This document shows positions 28,701 through 36,066 of a stretch of DNA of 64,000 bases, one piece after another (position 1 is the first letter of the stretch; each line of letters opens with the position of its first letter). The stretch covers positions 1-64,000 of the forward strand of contig NZ_JACYFG010000032.1 in the NCBI RefSeq assembly GCF_014803405.1. Reading direction: 5' to 3'. The notes below the pieces were generated by a model. The model was not told the DNA's origin. It did no database searches and was given only the letters and a program-made list of their open reading frames with translations. This DNA comes from Pelagicoccus enzymogenes. Lineage in GTDB: Bacteria > Verrucomicrobiota > Verrucomicrobiia > Opitutales > Opitutaceae. A program made the translations under genes and the position numbers.

Positions 28701-28977
28701 GAAACGTTTTCGACCGATCTTGCTAACGTCGCTCACTACCTTCGTAGGGCTTTTGCCACTCATGTTCGAAAGCGCCCTGAGCGCCCAGTTCCTGATACCG
28801 ATGGCAGTTTCGCTCGGGTGGGGTATCCTTTTCGCCACCTTGATCACCCTTTACTTCGTGCCGATCACCAATCTAGTCGTGCATGATATCGGAAACTTCC
28901 TCAAGTGGGTTTACGGCAAGGAACGGGAGGCGGAGTCCACTCCAGACGCTACGGTTGCCGCTCGGGCTGCGGAGTAG
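25747..28977 (+). CDS. RND efflux pump permease, system 2
   Basis: I start at the ATG at 25747 (MHKLIEWFTKNSVAAN), which matches the start of RND permeases; the open frame upstream overlaps the adaptor gene. 1076 residues with two halves of six membrane segments and the proton-relay pair in GIVVDDAIVTGENVY. It lacks the Gly-rich insertion seen in system 1. It is followed by a good intrinsic terminator at 29012-29038. The substrate is unknown. Confidence 0.93.
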   Translation: MHKLIEWFTKNSVAANLLMVAIVAVGINSLLNKVILQEFPDFPSRNITVTVPYPGSTPREVEQAIITRLEEELYDIEGIKEMTSRASSSSGTVTLEIEEGYSLAEAQDRIKNRVDSIRTFPVEAERPQVSMPERRERVITIVVSGDLSEMELKRLGEQIRDEVTGIEGITIASLKATRPYEISVEVSEATLREYGLTLDSLTSAIRAHSLDLSAGRIKSTSGDIMLRTSQQAYTQEEFEEIVVFTRPDGTRITVGELAKVSDGFDETPINPRFNGKRSVAIDVYRVGQQNIIELGEKVKNYLEIKNEQLPAGITLDYWQDDSERISERLSMLKGSAIFGYVLVVLVLSLFLRPSLAFWVALGIPIAFSGAFFLLPFMGISLNLITLFAFILVLGIVVDDAIVTGENVYQRMQSGEDSLTATIKGTQEVAIPVIFGVLTTIAAFYPLVNMTGFRGNIFKQIPFVVIPVLLFSLIESKLILPAHLKHCRPINNANTAKKSFITRMQRGVANGLERFVDKVYRPSLELCLKYRYAVLMVFLGVLGLFVARFMAGHLSYTTFPRIPRTIVTTTVVMPVGTAFESTQQVVDKVEAAAMTLQANLREEHGTEIIKNIFATAGGRPFSSWRSSAGVAEEGEIVLELASVQESGVEIGSREISMGLRRLVGPVPEAESLDIAFARGGGDAVNVQLEGPRIEDLVEASKELQRKLATYEGLYDIEDSFQQATEELELELKPQAVHLGVTSRQLASQVRQAFYGAEAQRIQRGRDDIRVMVRYPEAQRKSIASLHNMKIRTQDGSEVPFEEVARVVPGKSLPSIQRFDRNRIIRVTAAGDENQTDEEGIQTDLETNYLPELVSKYSGMSFTLQGNAAESRDNNREFMNGVYLVLVVIYVLLAIPFKSYIQPFIVMTAIPFGVVGAVMGHDLMGFVYETVLQRSTNPVINVTMMSILGMLALSGVVVNDSLVMMDYINQRRKEGYSLPEAVRMAGPKRFRPILLTSLTTFVGLLPLMFESALSAQFLIPMAVSLGWGILFATLITLYFVPITNLVVHDIGNFLKWVYGKEREAESTPDATVAARAAE

Positions 28978-29297
28978 TTATTGCAGCTTAGCCAGTCTTT
29001 TAACGCAACAGAATGGGCCGCATCGATTGGGGCCCATTTTATTTCCTTTGGGTTTAATACCTCGAAGCTTGCTTCGACTTTTGAGGTGGATCGGCTTTGG
29101 GCCCTTCGCTTTGTCGGCAAGCCTCGGTACCGAAGAGAATTTCGCGATGGCGTCTTCGGAGAAGTCGCACCACCTGTTTTTTGAATACCTCGCTACCGCT
29201 CCGGCAGTCGACGAAGTCGAGAGCTTGCTCCGAGGATATTTATTTTAGCGTTTGATGTTTGGGGTCGGCTTTGCATTACCGGCTCCAAGGTCTCGCG
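28978..29297. other. Intergenic region after RND system 2
   Basis: About 320 bases between the stops of two convergent genes. It holds the terminator hairpin at 29012-29038. No gene is supported in the rest. Confidence 0.5.
29012..29047 (+). terminator. Intrinsic terminator of the RND system 2 operon
   Basis: Stem AATGGGCC / GGCCCATT (29012-29019 with 29031-29038), followed by TTATTTCCTTT. It lies 34 bp after the permease stop. Confidence 0.75.
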
Positions 29298-30236
29298 TTA
29301 TTGGGCGTCGAGGCTTTTCATCCAAGCCACGCAACGTGCTGGCCAATCGGAAAGCCTGTCGCGGCCGATCGCTAGGGAATAGCCGTGTCCGCCGTATGGA
29401 TACAGGTGCATTTCCGCATCTACTTTGTTTTTGAGCAAGGCCTCGTAGAATTGCAGGCTGTTTTGCACGGGTACCGACTTGTCGTCGGAGGAATGCACCA
29501 GAAAGGTGGGGGGCGTTTGCGGAGTGACCTGAAGTTCGTTGGAGTAAAGCTCCACCAGCTCTTGGTTGGGGTCTTCCCCAATCAAGTTTGTTCGCGAGCC
29601 ATTGTGGGTGTAGTCCTGCTTCATGGTGACGACTGGGTAGATCAAGGCCATGAAGTCGGGACGCGAGCTAAGGCGATCGATGGGATCGGAGGCAGTGGGG
29701 TCGCCTTCGTCGAAGTGGGTGCCCAGCGTGGAGGCGGCGTGGCCGCCGGCAGAAAAGCCCATGATGCCGACGCGGTTGGGGTCTATGTTCCACTTCTGCG
29801 CGTGAAAGCGAGTGAGGCGCATGGCCCGTTTGGTATCGAGAAGGGGACTGAGGTGGGGAACGACGTTGCTGTCGTCTTCCGGCAGTCGATACTTGAGGAC
29901 GATGGCGGCGATACCGTGGGCGTTAAGGTAGTTAGCGGTGTCGATGCCCTCCCAATCGTACGCGAGCACGGCGTATCCTCCACCGGGGCAGATGACTACG
30001 GCTTGGCCCGTGGCGCTTTGCGGTGAAGGCAAACGAACTTCGATGGTTGGATCCTGCACGTAGGCAATGCGGTCGAGGTCCTCGTTCTGGCCGCGTTTGT
30101 ATATCGTCTCCTTTAAGTGGGACTCTTTATGGTTGGGGGCCGGGCCGTCCCATAATGGAAGTTTGTAGTTCGTTTCTGCGTCAGCGCTGGCGAGAGTCAT
30201 TGTTATCAGGATACAGAGGAGTTTTAGGGGTTGCAT
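29298..30236 (-). CDS. Secreted alpha/beta-hydrolase, acetylxylan-esterase-like
   Basis: 312 residues with a signal peptide (about 1-20, ending ASADA). An oxyanion-hole motif CPGGGY is followed by the nucleophile elbow GFSAGG, an Asp in HSSDDKSVPV and a His in YGGHGYSL: a complete Ser-Asp-His triad. Such esterases (BD-FAE/acetylxylan-esterase-like) remove acetyl or other acyl groups from plant or algal polysaccharides in the periplasm. It stands alone, convergent to the RND operon, but fits the carbohydrate theme of the right half. Confidence 0.85.
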   Translation of the reverse strand: MQPLKLLCILITMTLASADAETNYKLPLWDGPAPNHKESHLKETIYKRGQNEDLDRIAYVQDPTIEVRLPSPQSATGQAVVICPGGGYAVLAYDWEGIDTANYLNAHGIAAIVLKYRLPEDDSNVVPHLSPLLDTKRAMRLTRFHAQKWNIDPNRVGIMGFSAGGHAASTLGTHFDEGDPTASDPIDRLSSRPDFMALIYPVVTMKQDYTHNGSRTNLIGEDPNQELVELYSNELQVTPQTPPTFLVHSSDDKSVPVQNSLQFYEALLKNKVDAEMHLYPYGGHGYSLAIGRDRLSDWPARCVAWMKSLDAQ

Positions 30237-30407
30237 GAAAGCTGGCTTAGCCCGCGGAGTGGAAAAGGCAACCTTTGTTGACTGTTGGATGAAATTGTCC
30301 GGAGCATCCGCTTTTTTGAATCCTGATCCTTGTTCGGATTCGTACCGGTAAACATGCGTTTCGTGTGTGGAAGCGCATTCCTTCTCAACCCTCAGCCCTG
30401 TTTCTCC

Positions 30408-31778
30408 ATGTGTGTTAGAATTCTACCCAAAGCGGTTTTGTGCGCGCTCATCCTTCTTTCCAACAGTGTTTCCGCTCAAGAATCCGAAGACGACGAGGTC
30501 TTCGAGCTGAGTCCCTTCCAGGTTTCGAGCGACCACGGCTACCGGGCGCGGCGAACGACCAAGACCGTACCTGAAGTCACGGTCAATGACATAGGAGCGA
30601 CTATCGATGGCGTTAACGGACCGTTTGACCCCAGCCTGAAGCGAGCGCATGGCGTTACCGTAGCTTTCGCCTACGGATTCTACGACGACCAGGAGTTGGT
30701 TAGGCGAGAAACCTTGAATCGGTACATCGACGAGGTGCGGAAGGTGCTGGCGACCCACGAAAGCTTATACTTCGAACCGAAGGAGTTACTGGTGCCCGAG
30801 GGAGATCGCAAGAGAGGGCGCAACAGTCGTCGATCGGCCTATACCTCCTATGCGCATTTCGACGTGTCCTTTGAATTTGGAGACGGGGCGTCGCCGTTCG
30901 AAAAAGTGTTGGAGATTCGAAAGATCGTCAGCGCGATCGGTATCCAAAATGATGTGACGAAGCTGTTCTATGGAGGAGCTAGCCTCGTTGCCCAGAAGTA
31001 TCGAGATACATTGCTTTTCGGCGTTGGAGAGCGGTACGAGGGGATTTCTCGCGTAGACGAGCTGGGCAGCTCGGTTCCTTACGTCACGGACGCCATAGGC
31101 CGCCAATTGAGAATGGCTGACCCATCGGTGGCGGTCACCTTGGTAAAGCCAGCTGATGCTGTCCGTATCGAATTTTCCTTGGAAGTAGAGAATCTAAGCG
31201 AGGTGGAACGGGCTCGCTCCATCGAGGAGGCTCTCAAGACGGCTCAAGGAGCGGTCGAGTCCGTTCAAGGTCTTGAATTCGAATCCGGAACTGTGCGGCT
31301 CTCTAAGGGGGAGGGCGTTCAAGGGCCGTCGACGCGTTTGAGTTCCTACTACGCTCAAGCCCTTTTCAGCGTGCGTATTCCCATAGGGGAAGGCTCTTTT
31401 GACCTGGAGCGTGTGCGTGAGGTTCGTCAGCTATTGTTCGAGCAAGATTGGGCGGATGCGGAATTGCGATTTGGAGCGGCGGCTTTAGTGGTGAACAACG
31501 TGGATCGGTATCGCAGCGAATTGCTGGCTGCGGTGTTCGCGGACCTCAAGGCCATGGACGCAGGCTTGGGAGACTTGTTCGAGGTCGTGCCAAGCATCGA
31601 AAACGTCCGCATTCAATTGCGGCAAGCGTCGCCAACCGAGGTGGAGCTCTGGATTCCCTACAGCTATAAGGTCGTTTCCGTGCGGGAGCGGGAGCATCAG
31701 AAGGACCTGTTCGAGCTGGAGCTGGAAAAGGCCCGAGCGGCGACGGCCGCCGCCCTGCGGGAAACCTCCAAGGGGTAA
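30408..31778 (+). CDS. Secreted repeat protein with a TonB-box-like 'ELSPFQV' N-terminus; function unknown
   Basis: I start at the ATG at 30408 (456 residues), which gives a clean signal peptide (1-23, ending SVSA). The mature N-terminus, DDEVFELSPFQVSSDHGYRA (28-47), is nearly the same as in the three TonB-dependent receptors of this window. No plug or barrel follows. Instead there is a tandem repeat of about 170 residues. Block A (about 82-131 and 252-302) is followed by block B (about 145-204 and 314-377), with the shared pattern GGASLV / GAAALV, and perhaps a third partial A at the C-terminus, which ends in a charged coiled coil (425-456). I recognise no family; a faint likeness to SIMPL/DUF541 is possible. 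It is convergent with the phosphatase gene, 3 bp away. Confidence 0.8.
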   Translation: MCVRILPKAVLCALILLSNSVSAQESEDDEVFELSPFQVSSDHGYRARRTTKTVPEVTVNDIGATIDGVNGPFDPSLKRAHGVTVAFAYGFYDDQELVRRETLNRYIDEVRKVLATHESLYFEPKELLVPEGDRKRGRNSRRSAYTSYAHFDVSFEFGDGASPFEKVLEIRKIVSAIGIQNDVTKLFYGGASLVAQKYRDTLLFGVGERYEGISRVDELGSSVPYVTDAIGRQLRMADPSVAVTLVKPADAVRIEFSLEVENLSEVERARSIEEALKTAQGAVESVQGLEFESGTVRLSKGEGVQGPSTRLSSYYAQALFSVRIPIGEGSFDLERVREVRQLLFEQDWADAELRFGAAALVVNNVDRYRSELLAAVFADLKAMDAGLGDLFEVVPSIENVRIQLRQASPTEVELWIPYSYKVVSVREREHQKDLFELELEKARAATAAALRETSKG

Positions 31779-31780
31779 CG

Positions 31781-33388
31781 CTAGGAATGATCTGCTTCGG
31801 TTCCCTTTTCCGAACCGTTGGCTAAAGCGGAGGCGGGAGAGGTGAGCATGTGGGTCGAGAGGAGGCAGATGTCGTCTTCTTCGGCGGTCTTTCGTGTGAA
31901 TGCTTGCAGCTGCGCTATGATTGTATCCAAAATCTCATTATCGTTTGCGGAGACGAGTTGTTGGAAGGTGTCTTTCAAGCGATCGATGCCGAAGATTTCG
32001 CCCGTTTCGTTTTGGGCTTCCAGTATTCCATCGGTGAAGAAGAGGAAGCGATCGTTGCTGCGGTATTCGAGCTCTTTGCAGGTGAAAGTTCCCTGAGGAA
32101 TAAGGCCTAGGGCTGGATTGACCGGTATGTCGGGCGAGGCTTGGCTGGAGAGCAGCAAGTGGGAGCCGCCGTTTTGGCAGATGCGACAGGTTTGCTTGTC
32201 GAAGTCGAAGTAGCAGAGAATTCCGGTAGCGAAAAAGACATGGCCTTTTTCGCTTAGCCAAGAGTAGAGCTTCATGTTGATCTCCTGCATGAAGCGAGCT
32301 GGCTCATGGGCGTGGTGGGCAATCTCGTTGACGGCTGCGTACAGCATGGCCGTTACCATCGCTGCTTGGGCACCGTGGCCCATGACGTCGGCGAGGAAAA
32401 TCGCGGCGTTACCCTTGGAGGTTCGCAGTACGGAGTAGAAATCGCCGCTAAGTTGGGAGGAGGCAATATGCCTCGCGTCGAAGTTAAGCTGGTCTATCCC
32501 GTCTGGGGTCTTGAACTGGGAAGTTCCTTTGGTGAGCAAGCTTTCTTGCAAGGTTCGAGCGAGCTTCAACTCATCCTCGAACTGTTTGTGTTGTCGTTCG
32601 ATTTGCTCGGCCATCAGCTTCTTGGCGGTAATGTCGCGGGAAATGCCGAAACTGCCCATAGTGTATCCAGATCGCGATTTCATGGGAAGTTTCAAGGACT
32701 GCACCCAAATCTTATTCCCCTCCCAAGTCACGTACTCCTCTTTTTCGACACGATCGATCTTGCCCGCTACCAGATCGGCTTCGTCTGCGGCTGCTTCGTC
32801 TGCGTGCTCGTTGTCGAACAAGTCAAAATCTGTCAGGCCGATGGCTTGGTTCGGATTATCCAGCCCACAGCGGATGGCTAGGTAATCGCTGATGGCAAGG
32901 AAGCGGCCCTCCCTATCCTTGAAGTAGATGTATTCCGGAAGGTACTTGAGCAGGAGTTGTAGGAGCCAGCTGGGAGAGACGTTGGAGTTGATGGCTGCAT
33001 GCTTGTCGTGCGAAGCGATCCCAAGTTTTTGGCGCATGCGGCCGGTTTCGATGGCATGGTCTAACTGAATGAGGAAAGCCGACTCCTCGAATTCGCAGAC
33101 CGCGATATTCTTCCCGACGCCGGGCGAATATTGCATTCGCTCCTCCAGCGAGTCCAGAGCCTCGCGGGTCGACAAGAATACGGTGGGCGGGGCGCTCGGC
33201 CAATTGGATATGGCTTTTGCTAGGGATACGGGATTGGGGCAGCTGTGGCCGACGATGATGATATCCACGTCGCCAGAGTAGCCGCTGATGGGTAGGTCGC
33301 TTTCAGCGGAACCTTGTTGCAGGTTGGGGTAACGCTGCGAGAGCCAGTCTGCGACCTGCGGGTCGCAATCGACTTTCAGTACATTCAT
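31781..33388 (-). CDS. PAS-domain PP2C/SpoIIE phosphatase with N-terminal pseudo-receiver
   Basis: 535 residues. The N-terminus (1-115) has the layout of a receiver domain, but Gly47/His48 stand at the phospho site (DIIIVGHSCPNP) and no conserved Lys is seen. A PAS domain follows (about 145-265; FKDREGRFLAISDYL), then a coiled coil and a SpoIIE-type Ser/Thr phosphatase (about 300-515). The metal-binding motifs are complete: LSGDFYSV, DVMGHGAQAAM, FFTDGILEAQ and EDDICLL. Such proteins act on anti-sigma-factor antagonists in partner switching. No anti-sigma or antagonist gene is next to it. Confidence 0.88.
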   Translation of the reverse strand: MNVLKVDCDPQVADWLSQRYPNLQQGSAESDLPISGYSGDVDIIIVGHSCPNPVSLAKAISNWPSAPPTVFLSTREALDSLEERMQYSPGVGKNIAVCEFEESAFLIQLDHAIETGRMRQKLGIASHDKHAAINSNVSPSWLLQLLLKYLPEYIYFKDREGRFLAISDYLAIRCGLDNPNQAIGLTDFDLFDNEHADEAAADEADLVAGKIDRVEKEEYVTWEGNKIWVQSLKLPMKSRSGYTMGSFGISRDITAKKLMAEQIERQHKQFEDELKLARTLQESLLTKGTSQFKTPDGIDQLNFDARHIASSQLSGDFYSVLRTSKGNAAIFLADVMGHGAQAAMVTAMLYAAVNEIAHHAHEPARFMQEINMKLYSWLSEKGHVFFATGILCYFDFDKQTCRICQNGGSHLLLSSQASPDIPVNPALGLIPQGTFTCKELEYRSNDRFLFFTDGILEAQNETGEIFGIDRLKDTFQQLVSANDNEILDTIIAQLQAFTRKTAEEDDICLLSTHMLTSPASALANGSEKGTEADHS

Positions 33389-33802
33389 TTTACTTCGAGT
33401 TAAAATTTAGAGGGGAGGATCGCGAGACTACTCAATTGTATCGAATAATCAAAGAGGGGAATCGTCTGGTGTTGAGGACAACGGCAGATTGGGGTAGCTT
33501 GTAAAGCTCCTGGAGTGGCAGCGTGAGGATTTACTGCCGTTGCGTGTCGTTTCTGCCGACTTCCAAGCAAGCGGGAGATTTGTGTTTTGAGGGACGAATC
33601 CATGGTTTGGTGACATGCTTGGCAAACGCGCGTATCCGCGTGGTTGATGCAACACATTCCAGAACGCGCCGCTCGGCTTACTCCCACGATGCTTTGTATT
33701 TCATACAGTTGGATTCCCTTGCGGGGGGCGGGATTCTTGGTTCCCTGAATCAACCCCAACCGCCAAAAAGCTATCTCAAATTTACCCAAATCCTTAGTGG
33801 TC
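33389..33802. other. Intergenic region between phosphatase and rhamnose-related operon
   Basis: About 410 bases between divergent genes. Open frames on both strands overlap one another, have no signal of coding use and are not supported. Promoters for both directions should lie here. Confidence 0.45.
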
Positions 33803-34777
33803 ATGGACGCAGTTCGCCTTTCGAGCGTCTATGGGCCAGAACAACTATCCCAAATTTCCGAAATCAGTGAAATGGTTTGCCCGCCGACAACCAAGGAAGC
33901 GTTGACCGAAAACCTAGAACTGATGAAAGAGGTTGAGTACCTCTTTGGGGGATGGGCAATGCCGGAGCTTTCCCAGGAGTTTTTGGATAGCGCCCCCAAC
34001 TTGAAAGGCGTCTTCTTCAGTGCAGGTACGGTAAAGCCATATGTTTCCGATGCATTTTGGGCTCGCAACATCGTGCTCACGAATGCCCACAAGGCGAATG
34101 CCGTACCGGTGGCAGAGTATTGTGTCGCTTCAATCATCCTCTCGCTCAAGTTGGGCTGGAAGTACTTGCGCGAGCTGCGCGAGAACAAGCGCTGGGCGCG
34201 TGAAACGGCTGAGGTCCCCGGTTGCTACGATGCGACCGTGGGCCTAATTTCTCTGGGCGCGATCGGTTTCAAAACCTTGGAATTGCTAAAGCCCTTCAAG
34301 GTGAAGGTGCTCGTCTATAGCACGAGCATGTCTCAGGATGAGGCCAACGAATGGGGTGCGGAGATCGTTGGCTTGGACGAAATTTTCGAACGTAGCGACG
34401 TGGTTTCTCTGCACACTCCGTTGCTACCGTCGACCACTGGCATGATCCGCGGTGACCACTTCCGTACCATGAAACCGCGAGCCACTTTCATCAATACCGC
34501 TCGTGGAGCGGTCGTGAATCAAGCTGAGATGATCGAGGCCATGCGGGAAAGGCCTGACCTTACAGCTCTGTTGGACGTCGTCTCGCCTGAGCCGCCCGAG
34601 GAAGGGGACGAGATTTTTAGCGTGGACAATATCCATATCACTCCCCACATCGCCGGATCCCTTGGACGGGAAGGACTCCGTCTTGGGCAGACCGCGATTG
34701 ACGAGTGCAAACGCTTCATCGCAGGTGAGGACTTGCTTTATCAGGTTGTTGAGGGTGACCTCGCTCGCATGGCCTAA
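33803..34777 (+). CDS. D-isomer-specific 2-hydroxyacid dehydrogenase
   Basis: 324 residues from the ATG at 33803; a GTG two codons earlier is possible. A cytoplasmic NAD(P)-dependent oxidoreductase that interconverts 2-oxoacids and D-2-hydroxyacids. The nucleotide motif is GLISLGAIG (about 147-155). The catalytic set is Arg235 (NTARGAVV), Glu263 (SPEPPEEG) and His282 (TPHIAGS). It begins an operon with an epimerase-like protein and L-rhamnose mutarotase, so its substrate is likely a sugar-derived acid or lactone product. The exact substrate is unknown. Confidence 0.9.
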   Translation: MDAVRLSSVYGPEQLSQISEISEMVCPPTTKEALTENLELMKEVEYLFGGWAMPELSQEFLDSAPNLKGVFFSAGTVKPYVSDAFWARNIVLTNAHKANAVPVAEYCVASIILSLKLGWKYLRELRENKRWARETAEVPGCYDATVGLISLGAIGFKTLELLKPFKVKVLVYSTSMSQDEANEWGAEIVGLDEIFERSDVVSLHTPLLPSTTGMIRGDHFRTMKPRATFINTARGAVVNQAEMIEAMRERPDLTALLDVVSPEPPEEGDEIFSVDNIHITPHIAGSLGREGLRLGQTAIDECKRFIAGEDLLYQVVEGDLARMA

Positions 34778-34789
34778 CTGTCGGAAACG

Positions 34790-35602
34790 ATGAAAATTGC
34801 AATCAATACGGTAACGCTCCGCGAGCACTCGCTGGAGAAAGTTGTATCCATCCTGTCTGACAACAAGGTGAAGGCAGTGGAGTGGGCGGGAGATGCGCAT
34901 GTGCCGCCAGGAAATCTTGAAACTGCGGAACGGGCCAAAAGCTTATGCGAGCAGGCAGGTATCGAATGCACGAGCTACGGTTCCTACTACCAGTGTGACG
35001 AACAAGGGCAAGGAGACGGGCCGTTTCGTTTTAATTTGGGGGCGACCGTCGCCCTCGACACTGCGGTGGCCTTGGGGGTCGATGCGATTAGGGTTTGGGC
35101 AGGGCGAAAAGCTAGCGCTGATGCCGACGAAGCGTATCGAGAGGAAGTTGCTCGCTGCCTAGCTGCCTTTTGCGACCAGGCGGATTCTTTGGGGATGACA
35201 GTTCACTTGGAATTTCACCGTAATACCTTAACGGATACGGTCGAGAGCGCATTAGCATTGATGGACACGGTCGCAAAGGGAAACCTCTACTCGTACTGGC
35301 AACCCCGTCATGGCATCGGGATTGAGGAGAATGTTGCCGATATCGAGGCGCTGGGTGACCGATTATCGCACGTGCATGTCTTTCACTGGCTGCTAAAGGA
35401 GGATGGTAAAACCGTTGAACGGCGGCCGCTGAAGGAAGGGCGCGAGCGTTGGGAGCGTTATTTCGCTGCGCTTCGAAAACGACCGCAAAGCCGGTACGCC
35501 ATGATGGAGTTTGTTATGGGGGATGCTTTGGATCAATTGCAGGAAGATCTCAGTGTCCTGCGATTGATCAACGGAGCCGTCGATCCGTATTGCACAGCTT
35601 AA
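34790..35602 (+). CDS. Sugar phosphate isomerase/epimerase family protein (TIM barrel)
   Basis: 270 residues of the xylose-isomerase-like TIM-barrel family, with metal-ligand segments such as HLEFHRNTLTD, YWQPRHG and HVHVFHWL. It probably isomerises or epimerises a sugar or keto-sugar intermediate. It lies 12 bp after the dehydrogenase and 4 bp before rhaM, so it belongs to a rhamnose-linked operon. No classical rhamnose isomerase, kinase or aldolase (RhaA/B/D) is present in the window. Confidence 0.88.
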   Translation: MKIAINTVTLREHSLEKVVSILSDNKVKAVEWAGDAHVPPGNLETAERAKSLCEQAGIECTSYGSYYQCDEQGQGDGPFRFNLGATVALDTAVALGVDAIRVWAGRKASADADEAYREEVARCLAAFCDQADSLGMTVHLEFHRNTLTDTVESALALMDTVAKGNLYSYWQPRHGIGIEENVADIEALGDRLSHVHVFHWLLKEDGKTVERRPLKEGRERWERYFAALRKRPQSRYAMMEFVMGDALDQLQEDLSVLRLINGAVDPYCTA

Positions 35603-35606
35603 CGAT

Positions 35607-35921
35607 ATGATACGCAGCGCCTACACGATGCGCCTGAAACCAGGGGCCGGGAGCGAGTACAAGCGACGCCACGACGAAATATGGCCTGAATTGTTGGAGG
35701 CGCTTCGGTCAGCTGGCGTATTGGAATTTTCAATATTCTTGGACGAGGGGTCTAGCACGCTTTTCGCTTTCAGGAAGTTATCCGAATCGAATTCGGTGGC
35801 TTCTCTCGCCCATTGTGCAGTGGTTCAGAAATGGTGGGCCTACATGGCTGACCTTATGGAGGTCAATCCGAACAATTCGCCAGTGAGCCATGCTTTGGAG
35901 GAAGTTTTCCACCTCGGGTAG
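35607..35921 (+). CDS. rhaM: L-rhamnose mutarotase
   Basis: 104 residues, the full family length. It interconverts the alpha and beta anomers of L-rhamnose. Tyr18, His22 and the Trp76-Trp77 pair occupy the positions I recall as active-site residues of E. coli RhaM. It is the last gene of the operon and is followed by a strong terminator at 36005-36040. Confidence 0.93.
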   Translation: MIRSAYTMRLKPGAGSEYKRRHDEIWPELLEALRSAGVLEFSIFLDEGSSTLFAFRKLSESNSVASLAHCAVVQKWWAYMADLMEVNPNNSPVSHALEEVFHLG

Positions 35922-36004
35922 CGTCGCGAAACTGACTGCATGCATTATGTGAGCTGCAGAGGATATGTTTACTGCCACAAGGCGAAACGGTCTCGCAGAA
36001 GCAA

Positions 36005-36041
36005 AGCCTAGCCCTTTTGGGGGCTAGGCTGGTTGCTTTTT
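36005..36041 (+). terminator. Intrinsic terminator after rhaM
   Basis: Perfect 10-bp stem AGCCTAGCCC / GGGCTAGGCT (36005-36014 with 36021-36030) followed by GGTTGCTTTTT. It lies between the convergent rhaM operon and the receptor gene; the stem could serve both strands, but the T-run suits the plus strand. Confidence 0.8.
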
Positions 36042-36066
36042 AGAATAGCGAAGAACGCTACCGGCC

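Noticed and set aside
33400-33804. Leftward open frame of 134 codons with Cys/His-rich segment (CQACHQ)
   Set aside because: It overlaps the start of the dehydrogenase gene and another open frame on the opposite strand, has no family signal and occupies the expected divergent promoter region.
33523-33870. Rightward open frame of 115 codons
   Set aside because: It overlaps the real start of the dehydrogenase gene in another frame and shows no family likeness.
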